This document shows positions 1-10,775 of a stretch of DNA of 64,000 nucleotides, one piece after another. Positions within the stretch are counted from its first letter, which is position 1. Each line of letters begins with the position of its first letter. Position numbers and translations under genes: made by a program. Origin of the DNA: Bilabrum cf. latius (lineage: Eukaryota; Bigyra: Bicosoecida; Bigyra; Bicosoecida); contig OZ237771.1 of the NCBI GenBank assembly GCA_965178125.1, forward strand, positions 62,001 through 126,000, read 5' to 3'. Below the pieces are notes generated by a model, which saw only the letters and a list, made by a program, of their open reading frames with translations, had not been told where the DNA came from and did not search any database.

Positions 1-401
1 ATTGCGTCTGCGTCAGGGGCAACAGGCGGTGTGAGCGGGGCACCATTCGACGCTGTCACGGTGGTGGGCGGCAGCACTGGCAGAGGCTGGGGTTGAGGCT
101 GCCTGCTTGCCTGAATCAATGGATGGCTTATATCGCGACTAGCCTGCTGCCCAGAGCCGCCAGTCAGCTCTGCTGCTTGTGATTCCTCTGCTGCTTGTGC
201 GTCCGCAATAGCCGCGGCAATGGATGGGCCTGCTGCCTCATCCTTCGCAACTAACTGGAATCCACGCTCTAGAAGTATCCCACATGCTGCATCCAAGTTC
301 TTTCCCCCGCGAATTATCGCCAGCCGAATGTCCTGCTGGGACACGTGCTCGCCAAACAAAGACGCCAGTCGATTCGAAAGTCGAGCCATCGTTGACGCCA
401 T
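1..401 (-). CDS. UBA/CUE-like domain protein, 3' end outside the window
   Basis: The minus frame opens at an ATG (399-401) and stays open to the window edge, so only the first 133 or so residues are visible. Residues 13-50 have the look of a three-helix UBA/CUE ubiquitin-binding fold: a short FGEHVSQQDIRLAI stretch, then GGKNLDAACGILLERGF, which matches the usual G-x-N-x-x-x-A-x-x-x-LL core. After this comes an Ala/Gln-rich and Pro/Gln-rich linker. No stop of any kind interrupts the visible part. A ubiquitin-binding role is inferred from the domain pattern only; what the rest of the protein does cannot be seen. Confidence 0.6.
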   Translation of the reverse strand, partial: MASTMARLSNRLASLFGEHVSQQDIRLAIIRGGKNLDAACGILLERGFQLVAKDEAAGPSIAAAIADAQAAEESQAAELTGGSGQQASRDISHPLIQASRQPQPQPLPVLPPTTVTASNGAPLTPPVAPDADA

Positions 402-613
402 AGTAAGCGTCAGATGGAGCTAGTATCGCTCAGCCAGAGGTAGACACTATATTGGATGTCTTGTAAATGCTTGATTTGATTCAATACCGCCAAGTATCTC
501 GTGGATATTTGTACTGGCACTTGCTCTTGCGACCGAGCAAGATTCATCTCACTGTGGTGCACGTGCGCCCACCAACCTACATGGCATCTCCATTGCATAG
601 AAGCCTTGAGCAA

Positions 614-3383
614 TCATTTCTCCCTTCCAGACGGCAGCTACATCCGAACACCGCTTGCTGCGGATGGTGGCGGACTGGTGCCGGCGACCACCGCACCTTT
701 GCTCCCGGGATCGATCCCCACTGGCCTCGGGCTCCACCCCTTGACCTCGCCCTCCCTCGCGGTCCTCTGCCGACCGCTGGCGATCCCACCCGTCACTCCA
801 ATCACCGCAGCCTTGTCCCCCTGCAGCCCCCCCTCCTGCAGCCCGGCTCCGCTGGCAATGGGAGGCACACGCACACGCTGTCCAGCCACGACCCCCGCGG
901 CCGCCAGCTCCTCTTGCACGGCCCCCTATTGAATGAAGGCCTAGTCCGTGCGCACCCTATTTGATTTCGAGTCCCTTTGCTCCGCTGCCGGCCTCCATCC
1001 GCCCCTGCCACCTCCAGCAGCGGGCATCGCGGATCGAGGCCTCTGCCGCCGGACTCCCCTACTGCTGCTGCTTCGGCTGCTGTTGTCCGCGCTGCTGATC
1101 GCTTGGCCTACTTGCTTCCTCGATTGCATTGGTTTCTGGGCATACCGGCTCCCAGTCTTGCTCGTCCCACCATCACCCGTCCCCTGTCCCTCCAGTCTTG
1201 CCACAATCGAGGGCTCGGAGAGGGCATCGAGCCCGGCGGGCAGCAAAGGCTGCTTTTGTTCTGAGCGTCGGTGTGACGAGCCATCAATGCCAGAAACCAG
1301 CCCCGCCCCTCCTTCCCTATCCTGCTTCATCTTCATTCTGTCCCTCAGTGTCGCCCTCTCCTTCAGCCCCGGCCTGGGCGGACCGCTGAATGTCCCTCCC
1401 CCCTCGGTGGCTAGCCCCCCCTACAGCAGGTCCTTGCGCGCGGCGACAGCCCGGTTCCGCACGAGGCGGTGCATGGACGCAGTGAGCGGTCGTCGCCGCC
1501 TCTGGTTTGAATTCCGAGTCCCTTTCTGTTCCCCATGACTCGCGCTGCCGCTGCCCTGCCCTCCCTCGCCCAGCGGAGGCAGAGCGCCCGGCACAGCGGC
1601 GCCCCCTCTGCCAGAGAACAAGCCGCCCGATGCACTGTGACCGTGCTTACGCGGCATGGCGCTGTGGGGGCGCGTTCTGAGACCATGCCTATCCGTGGAG
1701 GCCAGCCGGGCTGGGGCCCCTGCTACTGCCCCTGCTCCCGCTCCCGCTCCGCCGCTGCTGGACAGGCCGTATCGCTGGTGATACCCATGCCCTGCCCCAC
1801 CGTGCAACTCACTCGTCGCACCAGTACTCTTCCGCGACCGTGGCATGGCAGAAGCTGGTCGATTCCGCGTTGCGCTACCGTGCAGTGCAGTTGCACTTCT
1901 CGACTGTGCCCTGTCCGACCCCACTCGTAGGCCAACTGCGGCCCTGCCTGCACCACCGTGCGATGCACCCGCACCCCACCCAAAGTGCGCACCACTCGCT
2001 GAGCTGCTTTGGCCAGGACTGATGGGCGACACAGCACCGGCGTGCAATGCACGCGTGCCCCATTCGGAGTCAGAATCGGCCCGGTTGCCTGCGGAGGGCG
2101 ATACGGCGGGAGGCGGCGGGCTGTGCCTATCGTGCTGCGGGTGCACTGCACGATCATGATCCTATTTCGCACCAGCTGCTTTCCAAGCCTCCAATCCATT
2201 GCCCTGCTGCTGCCAGTGGTGCACCTTCACCTCGGACCCCTCCACATTCCCTCCGCTCGCGATGCTCCTCGTGGCGTCGGTTGCACTCGTCACACGACCA
2301 TCCTTGGACTACATGTCTGTATCAGCATCTATATCTGGATCAGCCCCAGCCCCAGGCCCAGGCCCAGGCAGGCTGGGAGGCACGACCGCCCCGCGCCCAT
2401 CCCTGTCCCTGTCCCTGTCTCTGTCCTCGGGGTCCTGCTATCGATGGAGTTGGCGATGACCTGCACTCTCCTGGGACTGCCTGCGCCTGCGATCGCCCAC
2501 CCTTCCCCTGAGCGCCGCCTGCAGTTGTTCCCTGGCTATCTGCAGGTCTCTCCTGACCCTCCTCCTTTCGTCCTCGGACCGCTCTAGCCGGTGCACCAGG
2601 TCCTCCACCTGGGAGGCAGTGGCGGCCAGGCGGCTCCTGGCGTCCTTCAGCTGTGCCTGCAGCTCCGATGCAGTCAGGTCCTTGGCCCTCTCCTCCCGCA
2701 GGGTGGCCTCGACCGTCTCGGAGACGGCCCCTGCGAATGCTCGCTCAAGGGCTCGCGAGGCGGCCTGCAGCTCTTCTTGCATGGTGCCGCGCTCGTGCTC
2801 TCGACTGCGAGAGTTGCATTGTTTCCGGTACAAATGTATGGCAAGGCAAAACTTGGTCGAGTGTCGCATTTCGATGCAGATGGGGGGGGGTTCGATCGGT
2901 TGGCAAGGTGGTGAGTACCCTACGAAGCCTCTACTGCAAATTGTATTCGGCTGATGCTGCACTCCTTGGCACAGTATTAAAAATATCTGGACTAAACTGC
3001 GTGTGGCCCCGAGTATCATGCAGACGGACTCACTCTCTTGCCTGCGTCGCGATCTCGCCAGCTGCCTCCGCGAGACGATACGATAGACGACGATTCTCTT
3101 CCTCCAGCAGGTCCATACGGACCCGCACGGTTTTCATCTCCTCTTCAACTCTCTACCTTGCTCGATGGGCATCGCTCGCATCACGCTTCGCTTGCTCAAT
3201 TTCGTCTGCCATTGCCTCTTTTTCAACCAACTCCACTGCATTTCGGAGTGGATACCGCGGTGCTAGCAGTGCTGAAGTCGCATCATTCGTGGAACTCCAC
3301 TACTCTGGGCCAACCTCGTCCTGCAGCTCGGCTGACTTGCTGTCGTCGAGAGATTGGTGCTGCTACGAAGGTGGAGATTCCAT
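614..3383 (-). CDS. Coiled-coil protein with RPxSAMP repeats (two exons, ~10 in-frame TAG)
   Basis: Exons 3383-3034 and 2804-614 are joined over a 229-nt intron (GTGAGT...CTCTCGCAG, phase 2). The stop is TGA at 614-616; about 846 residues. It starts MESPPS-TAG-QHQSL, so the seventh codon is already TAG. Residues ~60-250 are a heptad-like coiled coil rich in Glu, Arg and Leu that runs across the intron. The rest is Gly/Ser/Arg-rich and carries three copies of a short motif, RPRSAMP, RPASAMP and RPHSAMP. Such R-P-x-S-A motifs are common in cytoskeletal and ciliary proteins of protists, which is a hint and not an assignment. TAG codons include 3363-3365, 2438-2440, 1421-1423, 941-943 and 638-640; between them the frame is unbroken. 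I do not recognise the family. Confidence 0.7.
2805..3033 (-). other. Intron in the coiled-coil gene
   Basis: Donor GTGAGT at 3033-3028 and acceptor CTCTCGCAG ending at 2805 on the minus strand. The coiled-coil register and reading frame (phase 2) match on both sides, whereas the unspliced frame reads into unrelated sequence and a TGA. Confidence 0.7.
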
Positions 3384-3697
3384 GTTACTCGCAGAAATGA
3401 CGAGCTCCTCAGCTGGAACCGGAGACTACATACTGCGTCTTTAACAATCAGCGCAGCCCGGGTTCGTAGTGTGCCCCTTGGGCTCGGTTTGCTGTCACGC
3501 AATCGGAGTCGGGATTCGCCAACGGATGCCGAAAGGTGTGACGAGGCCCAGGGTGCCGTAGCGGTGTTGTGCAGTGAGCAGAGTTCGGTGAGGAGTGAAT
3601 GCACGCATCTGGCCTATACAACACGAAGACAGTAAACAACGACTACTACAATCACGCGTGGTAATCAGGATCACACGCCATAGATCCATTTCATCCC
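3384..3697. other. Intergenic, 314 bp
   Basis: This is the gap between the 5' end of the coiled-coil gene and the 3' end of the IST1 gene, both on the minus strand. It must hold the promoter of the former and the polyadenylation region of the latter. I see no further coding sequence or repeat. Confidence 0.5.
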
Positions 3698-5267
3698 TCA
3701 GCTCACAGGAGCCCCACCCTCCCCTCCACCGGCACCGCTTCCACCACCGGGCAGCCCCGCCCGGAGCGCCCTAAACCGCGCCTCGAGCTCGTCGAACCCA
3801 GGATCCTCGCCAGGCGGCGGCCCACTGGTCGCACCACCGTGCGGCGCACCCATCCCCCCAAGTCCAGATGGGGGTGCCCCGGGGGCAGCCATGGAGCCCC
3901 CACCCTGGGGGCCAGCGCCCGCCTCCGAGCCGGACCCCGATCCAGGACCCCCGAACCCGGGCACAGACTTGCTATCCCTTCCGGCCATGCTTCCGGCCAT
4001 GCTTCCGCTCATGCTTCCGCTGTGCCCCGTGGCCCCATCGTAGTCTGGGGGTCCACCCGCAGGTGGCGGCCCCTGTCCCCCCATCCCCCCAGGGGGTCCC
4101 CCTGACCCCATGCCGGGGACGTACCCCGCTGCGGGGTACGTGCCCGAGCCTCCACCGGTGGATCCGGAGGACCCCACGCGCAGAGCAGCTGCCAGCGCAC
4201 CGGGGCCCGCCCCTGCCCCCGCCCCCGCTCCTGCCCCTCCCATGGCTCCCGGGCTGCCCCCAGCGCCGCTCCCTCCGCCCCCGGGGCCTATGGTCACAGT
4301 GACGGTCCCCTAACCCGGAAGTGTGGGGATCACCACGGTACCTCCCCCCGCCCCTCCGGTTGCTGGGCCAGATCCCCTTCCCCCTGTGCCCGCCACCGCC
4401 TCCGCCGAATCACCCATGAGACCAGCGCTGCCCTCTGGAGGCAGCAGCTCGTCCAGATCTACCGGCACCTTGTGGAGTGCCGCGATGGACCTGAGATACT
4501 CCCTCTTTACGGCGGGGCTCGGCGGTGCGATGCTCAGCCTGGCGCACACCTTGGCGTTCACGCAGGCTCCCTTCTCGCGGTTGTTTCTCTTGGCAATCGA
4601 GATGAACTCGTCTCCGAACTTGGCGCGGAGCTGCTCGACGACGGTCTTCAGCTCCTTAATGTGGCTTCTGCTCGCAGACCAGATGATCGTGTCGGTGGAT
4701 TCGCGCAGGTCAAGCGGGCAGTCGTCTTTTTTGCTCTCCTTAATGAGGTCTGCTCGCTCGTGCAAAAGATCGCACATCAACTGGATCACTCCATGGGCCT
4801 CGAGCTCTCGTTCTTTCCTGATGATGCTCTCAACCTTGATGTTTGCCTTGTCCAGCTGTCCGGGGTCGTCCGCAGCTTTTCCAAGCAGCTCTGCAACTGC
4901 GCGTTTCTCCATTCGCAATTCACCTTCTCGTTTATTGCGATACTGCGTTGGGAACGCCGAAATATTTGCAGTAGGATAGTCTCATGACTGGTTGTATGGG
5001 GTTCTTGCAGGCCGCCACGCAAATGCCGGATTTGCAAGGCAAAGAACAACGCTTTGGATGCAACGATACAAACAATACACTGTTGATGAGACTCAGTGCA
5101 CGAGTGTCCACACAAATATTTCGCAGAAAAGTGAAGCAAGACGGGTCCAACAAACCCGCTCGTACTCGCCACGGCATCCTCACGAGATCGATCCGCTTCT
5201 GTGCCATCTTCAGATGTGGCTTAAACTTAGAAATCTCAAACGATGGTCCAAATAATGCTGCAAGCAT
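3698..5267 (-). CDS. IST1: IST1-like ESCRT-III regulator with Gly/Pro-rich tail
   Basis: Exons 5267-5184 and 4942-3698 flank a 241-nt intron (GTGAGG...CCCAACGCAG, phase 0); TGA stop; 442 residues. Residues 1-190 match the IST1 domain, the helical bundle that binds Vps4 and Did2/CHMP1 and regulates ESCRT-III disassembly in endosomal sorting and cytokinesis. Matching pieces are FGPSFEISKFKPHLKMA at the N-terminus, KVESIIRKE, VIQLMCDLL, TIIWSASR, VEQLRAKFGDEF and VCARLSIAPPSP, in the family's order. The tail is Gly/Pro/Ala-rich. An in-frame TAG at 4310-4312 separates the domain from about 200 further open residues that end in TGA. If TAG were a stop, the IST1 domain would still be complete, so this gene supports the code change only weakly. 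Confidence 0.85.
4943..5183 (-). other. Intron in the IST1-like gene
   Basis: Donor GTGAGG, acceptor CGCAG, phase 0. Splicing joins KRIDL directly to YRNKREGELRMEK, which restores the continuous second helix of the IST1 domain. Confidence 0.75.
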
Positions 5268-5508
5268 GGCCTTATATTCTCGACTTTCTGAGTGGCGAAT
5301 TGCGCCATTCACAAGTCTCCGGAACTTTCCGCGAAACCACTGAGAAGGTTCGTTCATGAAACCGCGGTCTGGACACTGAAGTCAGGCTCATCCGCTGCAA
5401 TTCGTACCATGTAGGCTCCCATGAAAATGTCGTAGATATATAGCTAAAGTGGCAACTGCCTCTAACACTAATCACGCATCCCTTGCACGCAACAGCTCGC
5501 ATGAGGCG

Positions 5509-7001
5509 TCAGCCGAGCACAAGGCCGTACGAGGCAGCGGTGCCCCCTCCCGCGCCTCTGCTCTCCAAATGGGCCCGTGCAGCCGCACCTGCCTCACGCC
5601 TGGGATCGGGCGGCGGAACCACCCGGGGAACAGGCGCGGCGCCGCGCTCCACAGCTGCAAGTCGCGCCCATGCCCCCCCGCGCCGGAGAGAAGGATCCGG
5701 AGCTAATTTCTCCGCCATCGTCCCACCTCCCGCTACCTCACCCGCACCCCTTGCACTTGTCACACCCAGACCCATCCTGGCCCCTCGCACGGCCCGGGCC
5801 TGCGATCCCCCGCCCAGCCCACCTCGCACCGAGGAGGATCCGGCACCGGCACCGAAAGCGTCGCCAGCGCGCCCGCGCCCGTCTCCCCCGAACAATCCAC
5901 CCCTGGATCCAGGGAACAACGGCCCCCTGGTCTCCCTCAGGGTCACGGGATCGTAGCCCATGCGGCCCACGGCCTGCCCCTGCCGCTCCGTGGGTCTCGC
6001 CCTCGTAAGTGCACGCTACTCCTCCGCCGCCCTCCGCGCGTCTTCCTCCCGCCGCATCCTCCCCTCGGCTGCCAGCCTGGTGGGCCTCACCAGGGGTCTC
6101 CTCTCCCGCCCGTCGCACCTCTTTAACCGCTCCGAGTCCCTCACACTGTGGCCCACGATGTCGTAGGCTGCGCCCTCCCTGTCAAGGACACGCACCGGCG
6201 CGGCATGGGCCCGGCGCTCCCGTTGTTCCCTGGCAATCCTCGCCTCCGCCTCTGCCTCCTCCCTGTCCCTGCCCCTGTCCCTCCACGTCTGCGTGAGGGG
6301 GTCAAAGGCGCGCTGCCTCCAGAGCTTCTCGGCAGCTGATCGCAGCGCGGCTTCTCTATCCGCCGCCGCTTTCTCCTCGTGCTTCTCCGCGTATCTGTTG
6401 GTGAGCACGTCGAAATCTCGCTTGGGCGCGGTGGCCAGCCTGGCTTCCCTCTTCCTGGCCGCGTCTGTCTCCCTGGCCTGCAGCCGGGCTCGCTCCTCGG
6501 GGAGGGGCTCGTTCGTGACGATGTTGACGCCCGCCCGGGTGGAAAAGGTGTGTGTCGGGGGCTTGCGCGGCGGGGGTTCATCGTCGTCGATGCGGGCAGC
6601 GTGCGTGACGATGTCGAACCGCTGCTGCTGGCGGAGCGAGCGGTCGAATCCACGGTTTGCGCGGCGGGTTGCGCGGAGCGTTTCCTCCTGCCGCTTAGAT
6701 TCTTCCTTTGACTGATCTCTGAATCTTCCTAGCAGCGGATCGAACTCACGTTCCTCCCTCTTGATGGTTGCGTGGGAGCGTGCGGGTGGTCTGCTGTGCA
6801 CTGCTTCCAGCAGGTGGTCTGCCTGGACCTTCTCGGACTGCGAGCAGGGGAAACATCAGCAAATATAATTGCAGTGAGGTCAAATCAATACGTACGGCAG
6901 CATTGAAGGAGCGGACGAATACATACACGGTAGCTGCGGAGCATGTCGCCCCATGACGATGGCCCTTTGGATTTGTCACTCGGCCTTCGTCGTTTGCCCA
7001 T
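5509..7001 (-). CDS. Protein with repeated (F/Y)Dx(V/L)T motifs, unknown function
   Basis: Exons 7001-6927 and 6837-5509 flank an 89-nt intron (GTATGT...CTGCTCGCAG, phase 0). The stop is TGA at 5509-5511; 467 residues. The N-terminus is basic (MGKRRRPSDKSKGPSSWGDM). The central part is charged and helical and contains a short motif repeated about every 35-60 residues: FDPLLGRF, FDIVTHAAR, FDVLTNRY, FDPLTQTWR, YDIVGHSV and YDPVTLRE. An in-frame TAG at 6016-6018 lies between two of these repeats, so the repeat series itself spans the TAG. The last ~130 residues are Gly/Ala/Arg-rich. Similar spaced aromatic-Asp-Thr motifs occur in microtubule-inner or axonemal proteins, but I cannot name a family. 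Confidence 0.7.
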
Positions 7002-7558
7002 GTTACGTTGAAAACCACAGCCGCAGGGAGGTACAGCTGTAATTGACTGCGCCAATTGAAGCGAAATTGGCATCCGCTCGCGAACGGAACTTTAGCAGCA
7101 CCGGTTGCAACCACCAATTTCACCGTGCGACCAAAAACGCCGACAACCCATCGAAGTGGAAACCGTTCTTCTCGCAGAATACGCAACCAATCAAGGCGTG
7201 TTTGTGTCAAATTTGCCTGGATGTAAGTTTCTGTTATGACGCTTTGTATTTGGTCTGCTGTGATTGTGATTTCATGGAATTGTCGTATAGCATGCCGAGT
7301 GTTTGGGCTTGATGGCGTTGCGTCAATTTGCTGGAGGTGACTTCTCGGTGGCCTGGATGCAGGGTAAACTGTGGTGATTTAACTAAGAGCCACAATCAAT
7401 CGGCCTCATCGCATGTCGCAAGCAGCTATCACGCGCCTGGAACTGCTCACTCTCGCAGCGGTTTCAAGACACCTAACGACGCAGTGTTTGGCGGAGTCCC
7501 CCAGAGGTCATCCCCATTAGACTAGCATATTAAGTACTTTAGTTATACAGGAGAGCAT
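7002..7558. promoter_or_regulatory. Divergent intergenic region
   Basis: This 557-bp AT-richer stretch separates two divergent genes, the minus gene that starts at 7001 and the plus gene that starts at 7559. It must hold both promoters. I recognise no clear TATA box or repeat. Confidence 0.5.
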
Positions 7559-9166
7559 ATGCGGACTTTTTCTCTCATCGCTGCGGCTGCAGCCGCCATG
7601 GGTTGGCAGGCTAGCGCCATGCGAGTGAATAGCACCTTTTGCGGCCTGGCGCTTGCGGAGTGCTGCACAAGGTACAATTCCACATCGGGGTCATTTATGG
7701 AAGAGCAGGACTGCACCTGCGTGGAGGAGGGCCAGGACCCGATGCTGTTCGAATCGGTGCTGCCGGGAGAGGCGAATCTGTACCACTGGCGCGTGCAGGA
7801 TTTCCAGGGCCTGGACGATGCGGATGGAGAAAGAAGACGCATTTCGTTTGACGTGGAAGTGTGCCAGGGCTCTGCCCACATCTATGTAAAGGCGCTAGAC
7901 CAGCCCCCGGTCCCCAGCGCGGAAGACCATCATTTCTCTGCGACCGAGCATTATGGTCCGAATTCCATCGCGGTGCTCGCCCTCAGGGGCCAGTTCTACG
8001 TGTCGGTGGTGGGCGCGGATGACGACGAGGACATCGTGGCAGCGGCGGAGACCATCCCTTCTCTCAACTACACCGCCCCCTCTGCCTCTGCCTCCAACGG
8101 TAGCAGCAGCAGCAGCAGCAACGGCGTGACGACTATCCCCTCCCTGCAGATGCCCAAGGAGCTGGCAGGGTACGGGGCCAGGCAGCCGCGGACCGTGTAC
8201 CACATGCGCGTGCACTTCGACGATGACGGGGAGTTCGGCCGGCCCTCCCGCCCCGCCCTAGGGAACGAAGGGAACCTGACGGTGACCAACCTGTTCACCG
8301 AGCAGCTGGTGCTGGACGACGGCACTCTCAGCATGTACGTGGGGCTGACCACCCCTCTGGCCCCCGGGTACCCTCCCGCCAACTCGACCGATGCTGCGAC
8401 CACGGACTACCCAGTGCTCGAGTATCGCGTGGTGGTCGCAAGGAATGCGACCCCCACCGACGAGGAGATGCAGGAGGCCCAGGAAGCCTTGGCCGCGGGA
8501 GACGTGCAGGCCGCTGCGGCTGCAACCGACGGTGCGCTGCACTGCGGCTCGGGCGCGCACCCTGGTGCCTGCGTGACCTCGTCCCCCTGCGGCGTGATGA
8601 TGAGCATGGTGCCCCGGGGTGACTGGGTTGCGCTCCCCTCGGATGGCGGGGAACACACTCTCATCGCCGACGGGCTGCTGCAGGACGAGCCGTACCGCTT
8701 CGCCGTGATCGTGCGAGACCCCTCGCTTCCTGCTTCTCAGCGAGACGACCCCCTGAGGATGTCCGTGTACACGGCCACCGAGGGAACACCCGAGTACTTC
8801 AAGGAAGAGAAGCTGCACTCCAACCAGACCATCTACATCATCCTCGGGTCCGTGGCTGGCGTCCTCCTCCTGGCACTCGTGGGCGTGCTCGTGTGTCGCT
8901 GGAGGCTGGCCGCCACCATGCGGGAGAAGCAGGCCGAGCGCGCACTCATCACATCGGAGGAGGTCAAGGACCTGAGGAACAAGGCCAGAGAGAGGCAGTC
9001 GAGACGCTCTCTGGGGGGCAGGTCCAGGGGAAGCAGGGGAAGCGGCGAGAGCAGGAGCCGGTCCCGGTCAGCGTCGGGGGAGGAGCCGGGAAGGGCCCTG
9101 TCACAGCCAGTGACCGCCCAACCGGCGCCCCAGGTGGCCGGGGCCAGCCAGGCGCCCATGCTGTGA
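7559..9166 (+). CDS. Type I transmembrane glycoprotein, unknown function
   Basis: A single exon of 535 codons from ATG to TGA, without internal TAG. Residues 1-20 form a signal peptide (MRTFSLIAAAAAAMGWQASA). The ectodomain to about residue 420 has scattered Cys (CCTRYNST, DCTC, HCGSGAHPGACVTSSPC) and several N-x-S/T sites, and its second half has a fibronectin-like beta pattern (VLEYRVVVARN; PYRFAVIVRDPS). One membrane segment follows (IYIILGSVAGVLLLALVGVL, ~425-445), then a Ser/Arg-rich cytosolic tail of about 90 residues. The TGA stop lies inside a copy of the recurrent TGTGACGAGTG motif at 9162-9172. It is probably a cell-surface or secretory-pathway protein; no family is recognised. Confidence 0.8.
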   Translation: MRTFSLIAAAAAAMGWQASAMRVNSTFCGLALAECCTRYNSTSGSFMEEQDCTCVEEGQDPMLFESVLPGEANLYHWRVQDFQGLDDADGERRRISFDVEVCQGSAHIYVKALDQPPVPSAEDHHFSATEHYGPNSIAVLALRGQFYVSVVGADDDEDIVAAAETIPSLNYTAPSASASNGSSSSSSNGVTTIPSLQMPKELAGYGARQPRTVYHMRVHFDDDGEFGRPSRPALGNEGNLTVTNLFTEQLVLDDGTLSMYVGLTTPLAPGYPPANSTDAATTDYPVLEYRVVVARNATPTDEEMQEAQEALAAGDVQAAAAATDGALHCGSGAHPGACVTSSPCGVMMSMVPRGDWVALPSDGGEHTLIADGLLQDEPYRFAVIVRDPSLPASQRDDPLRMSVYTATEGTPEYFKEEKLHSNQTIYIILGSVAGVLLLALVGVLVCRWRLAATMREKQAERALITSEEVKDLRNKARERQSRRSLGGRSRGSRGSGESRSRSRSASGEEPGRALSQPVTAQPAPQVAGASQAPML

Positions 9167-9325
9167 CGAGTGCAGCAGGCAAGTGGTGATCACTAAATGA
9201 CGCCATGATGTTAGAATTAGTTAGTTCCAGCTGCAGCTGTATCCAGCGCACGCAAGCAACATGTATTAAAGCAGCGCACGCACATCTCAGCCCCTAGTCG
9301 ATGAGACCTGCGCATTCGCTACCCG

Positions 9326-10132
9326 TCAGTCCTCGTCCTCCCTGTCCAGCTCCGCATCCAGCAGCAGGTCGTACATCTTGTCTGCCTTCTTGGGGTTGCT
9401 GCACTGCCTTGCGGCGTCAAATGCCCGGCTGCTGTCCTTCCCATACTTGTAGAAATCCGCCCCCGCGTCGCACAGGACCTGCGCCGCCTTCATGGCGCCC
9501 AGCCGCGCGGCGGCCAGCAGCGCCGTGTCCTTGTGCTCGCTCGCGTCCGTGGCCTCGAGGTTGCAACCGGCCTCGATCAGGGCGGACACGCCCTTGGGCG
9601 CGTTCGCAGCGGCCGCCACGATGAGCGGGGTCATGCCGTCGCGGTCCACGGCCTCCAGCTTGGCCCCTGCTGTGACGAGTGCCCCCACGCACTTGCCCAT
9701 GTTTTTCTCGGCGGCTGCGTGGAGCGCGCTGCGTCCCCCCTTCGTGCTGGAATTGGGGTCGGCGCCGTTCTCTAGCAAGCACTTGACCGCCGATAGTTTC
9801 CCTTTGCTTGCTGCGTACACGAGAGCGCTTCCTCCAAACTCCGTTTCCCCATTCACGTCCACGCCAGAATCGAGCAGCGACTTTACGTCATCTACTTTTC
9901 CGGCACCTGCTGCACGTGCAAGCTCTGTTGCGGTGAGAGACAGGGTCACATTCTTCTCCATGTGCTCGTGCACCTTCGTGTTCTTTTGGCTGAGGCTCCT
10001 CTTCAGCACAGCCTTTCGATCCGATACTGTGGTCGAGGCCATCGCATCTTCTGCCACTCTCTCCGCTGCTTTGGTGGGATCTGCCGCATGTTCCGATGAG
10101 CTGCCTCTACCGGATCCGCTGACTGCCGCCAT
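9326..10132 (-). CDS. Ankyrin repeat protein
   Basis: A single exon, 268 residues, TGA stop, converging with the preceding plus-strand gene (159 bp between stops). After about 75 polar residues there are five ankyrin repeats with the usual G-x-T/S-A-L-x-x-A-A and LL-x-x-G-A-D-x-N signatures (GGSALVYAASKGKLSAVKCL, LLENGADPNSS, GRSALHAAAEKN, GMTPLIVAAAANAP, DTALLAAARLGAMKAAQVL). The end is acidic. Ankyrin stacks bind other proteins; the partner is not visible. The start ATG at 10132 faces the next gene across a 159-bp divergent promoter. Confidence 0.85.
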   Translation of the reverse strand: MAAVSGSGRGSSSEHAADPTKAAERVAEDAMASTTVSDRKAVLKRSLSQKNTKVHEHMEKNVTLSLTATELARAAGAGKVDDVKSLLDSGVDVNGETEFGGSALVYAASKGKLSAVKCLLENGADPNSSTKGGRSALHAAAEKNMGKCVGALVTAGAKLEAVDRDGMTPLIVAAAANAPKGVSALIEAGCNLEATDASEHKDTALLAAARLGAMKAAQVLCDAGADFYKYGKDSSRAFDAARQCSNPKKADKMYDLLLDAELDREDED

Positions 10133-10291
10133 TTAATTTAAGAGCGGAGCAGTTTGGACGAGAGTTGCACTTTGGAGTCGAACGGCCTTGTGTGCGATTT
10201 TTCGCCGCTGATAATTTGTACACGCAACTTCAAGAATCCATCTATTTTCACGGCTAGTTCTAGGCTCGCAATACCGCCAGCTCGTATTGGT
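10133..10291. promoter_or_regulatory. Short bidirectional promoter
   Basis: Only 159 bp separate the start codons of the divergent ankyrin and BLOC1S2-like genes, so both must be driven from this stretch. No motif is recognised with confidence. Confidence 0.5.
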
Positions 10292-10775
10292 ATGGCTTCT
10301 GCATCAGATGATAGCGATTCTCCGTCGGCCCTGGAAGGCGCGCTGGCCAAGCCTGCGGACGACGTCTTGCAGGGCTCAGCGGACCACCTGTCTGTCCAGC
10401 TGCGGCAAACTAAGACGTCCCTGGAATCCTTGACAAAAGCATACGGCGTTATCAATGCACAGATGCAAGAGGTAAACGCGCGGTTGAAGGGGTACGGTGA
10501 ATTCCGAAAGCTTTCGGCAGAGCAATCTGCCCGGCTGAGCAAGCACACAGACACGCTTGATGCGTTTGATGCCTCGCTGGACGAGTGCGAGAAGGTAGCT
10601 GCAGGTCTGGAAGCCAACGTCATCTAGCTTGGTAAGGCACTTACATTTCTGTTCCGTGTTTCGGGGCAATTGTGTCCAGTATCCTGTCTCGAACCAACCG
10701 CTTTGCTCTGCTTTGCTGTCCGCAGAAGCTGCTTATCGGCGCCTGCCGGCAGAGATAACTCGCGGAACAGCTTAA
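10292..10775 (+). CDS. Small coiled-coil protein, possibly BLOC1S2-like
   Basis: Exons 10292-10631 and 10726-10775 flank a 94-nt intron (GTAAGG...TGTCCGCAG, phase 1). TAA stop; 129 residues. Nearly the whole protein is helical. Its end (LDAFDASLDECEKVAAGLE, then a TAG-containing stretch to LEAAYRRL) resembles the C-terminal helix of BLOC-1 subunit 2, a component of complexes that act in lysosome-related organelle and endosome traffic. The TAG at 10625-10627 precedes the splice donor by only a few bases; read as Gln it lets the helix run on through the intron junction. The family call is tentative; a prefoldin-, KxDL- or BORC-type subunit would look similar. Confidence 0.55.

Noticed and set aside
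467-2587. Several plus-strand ORFs of 100-200 codons
   Set aside because: They mirror the minus-strand coiled-coil gene and have no domain or start context.
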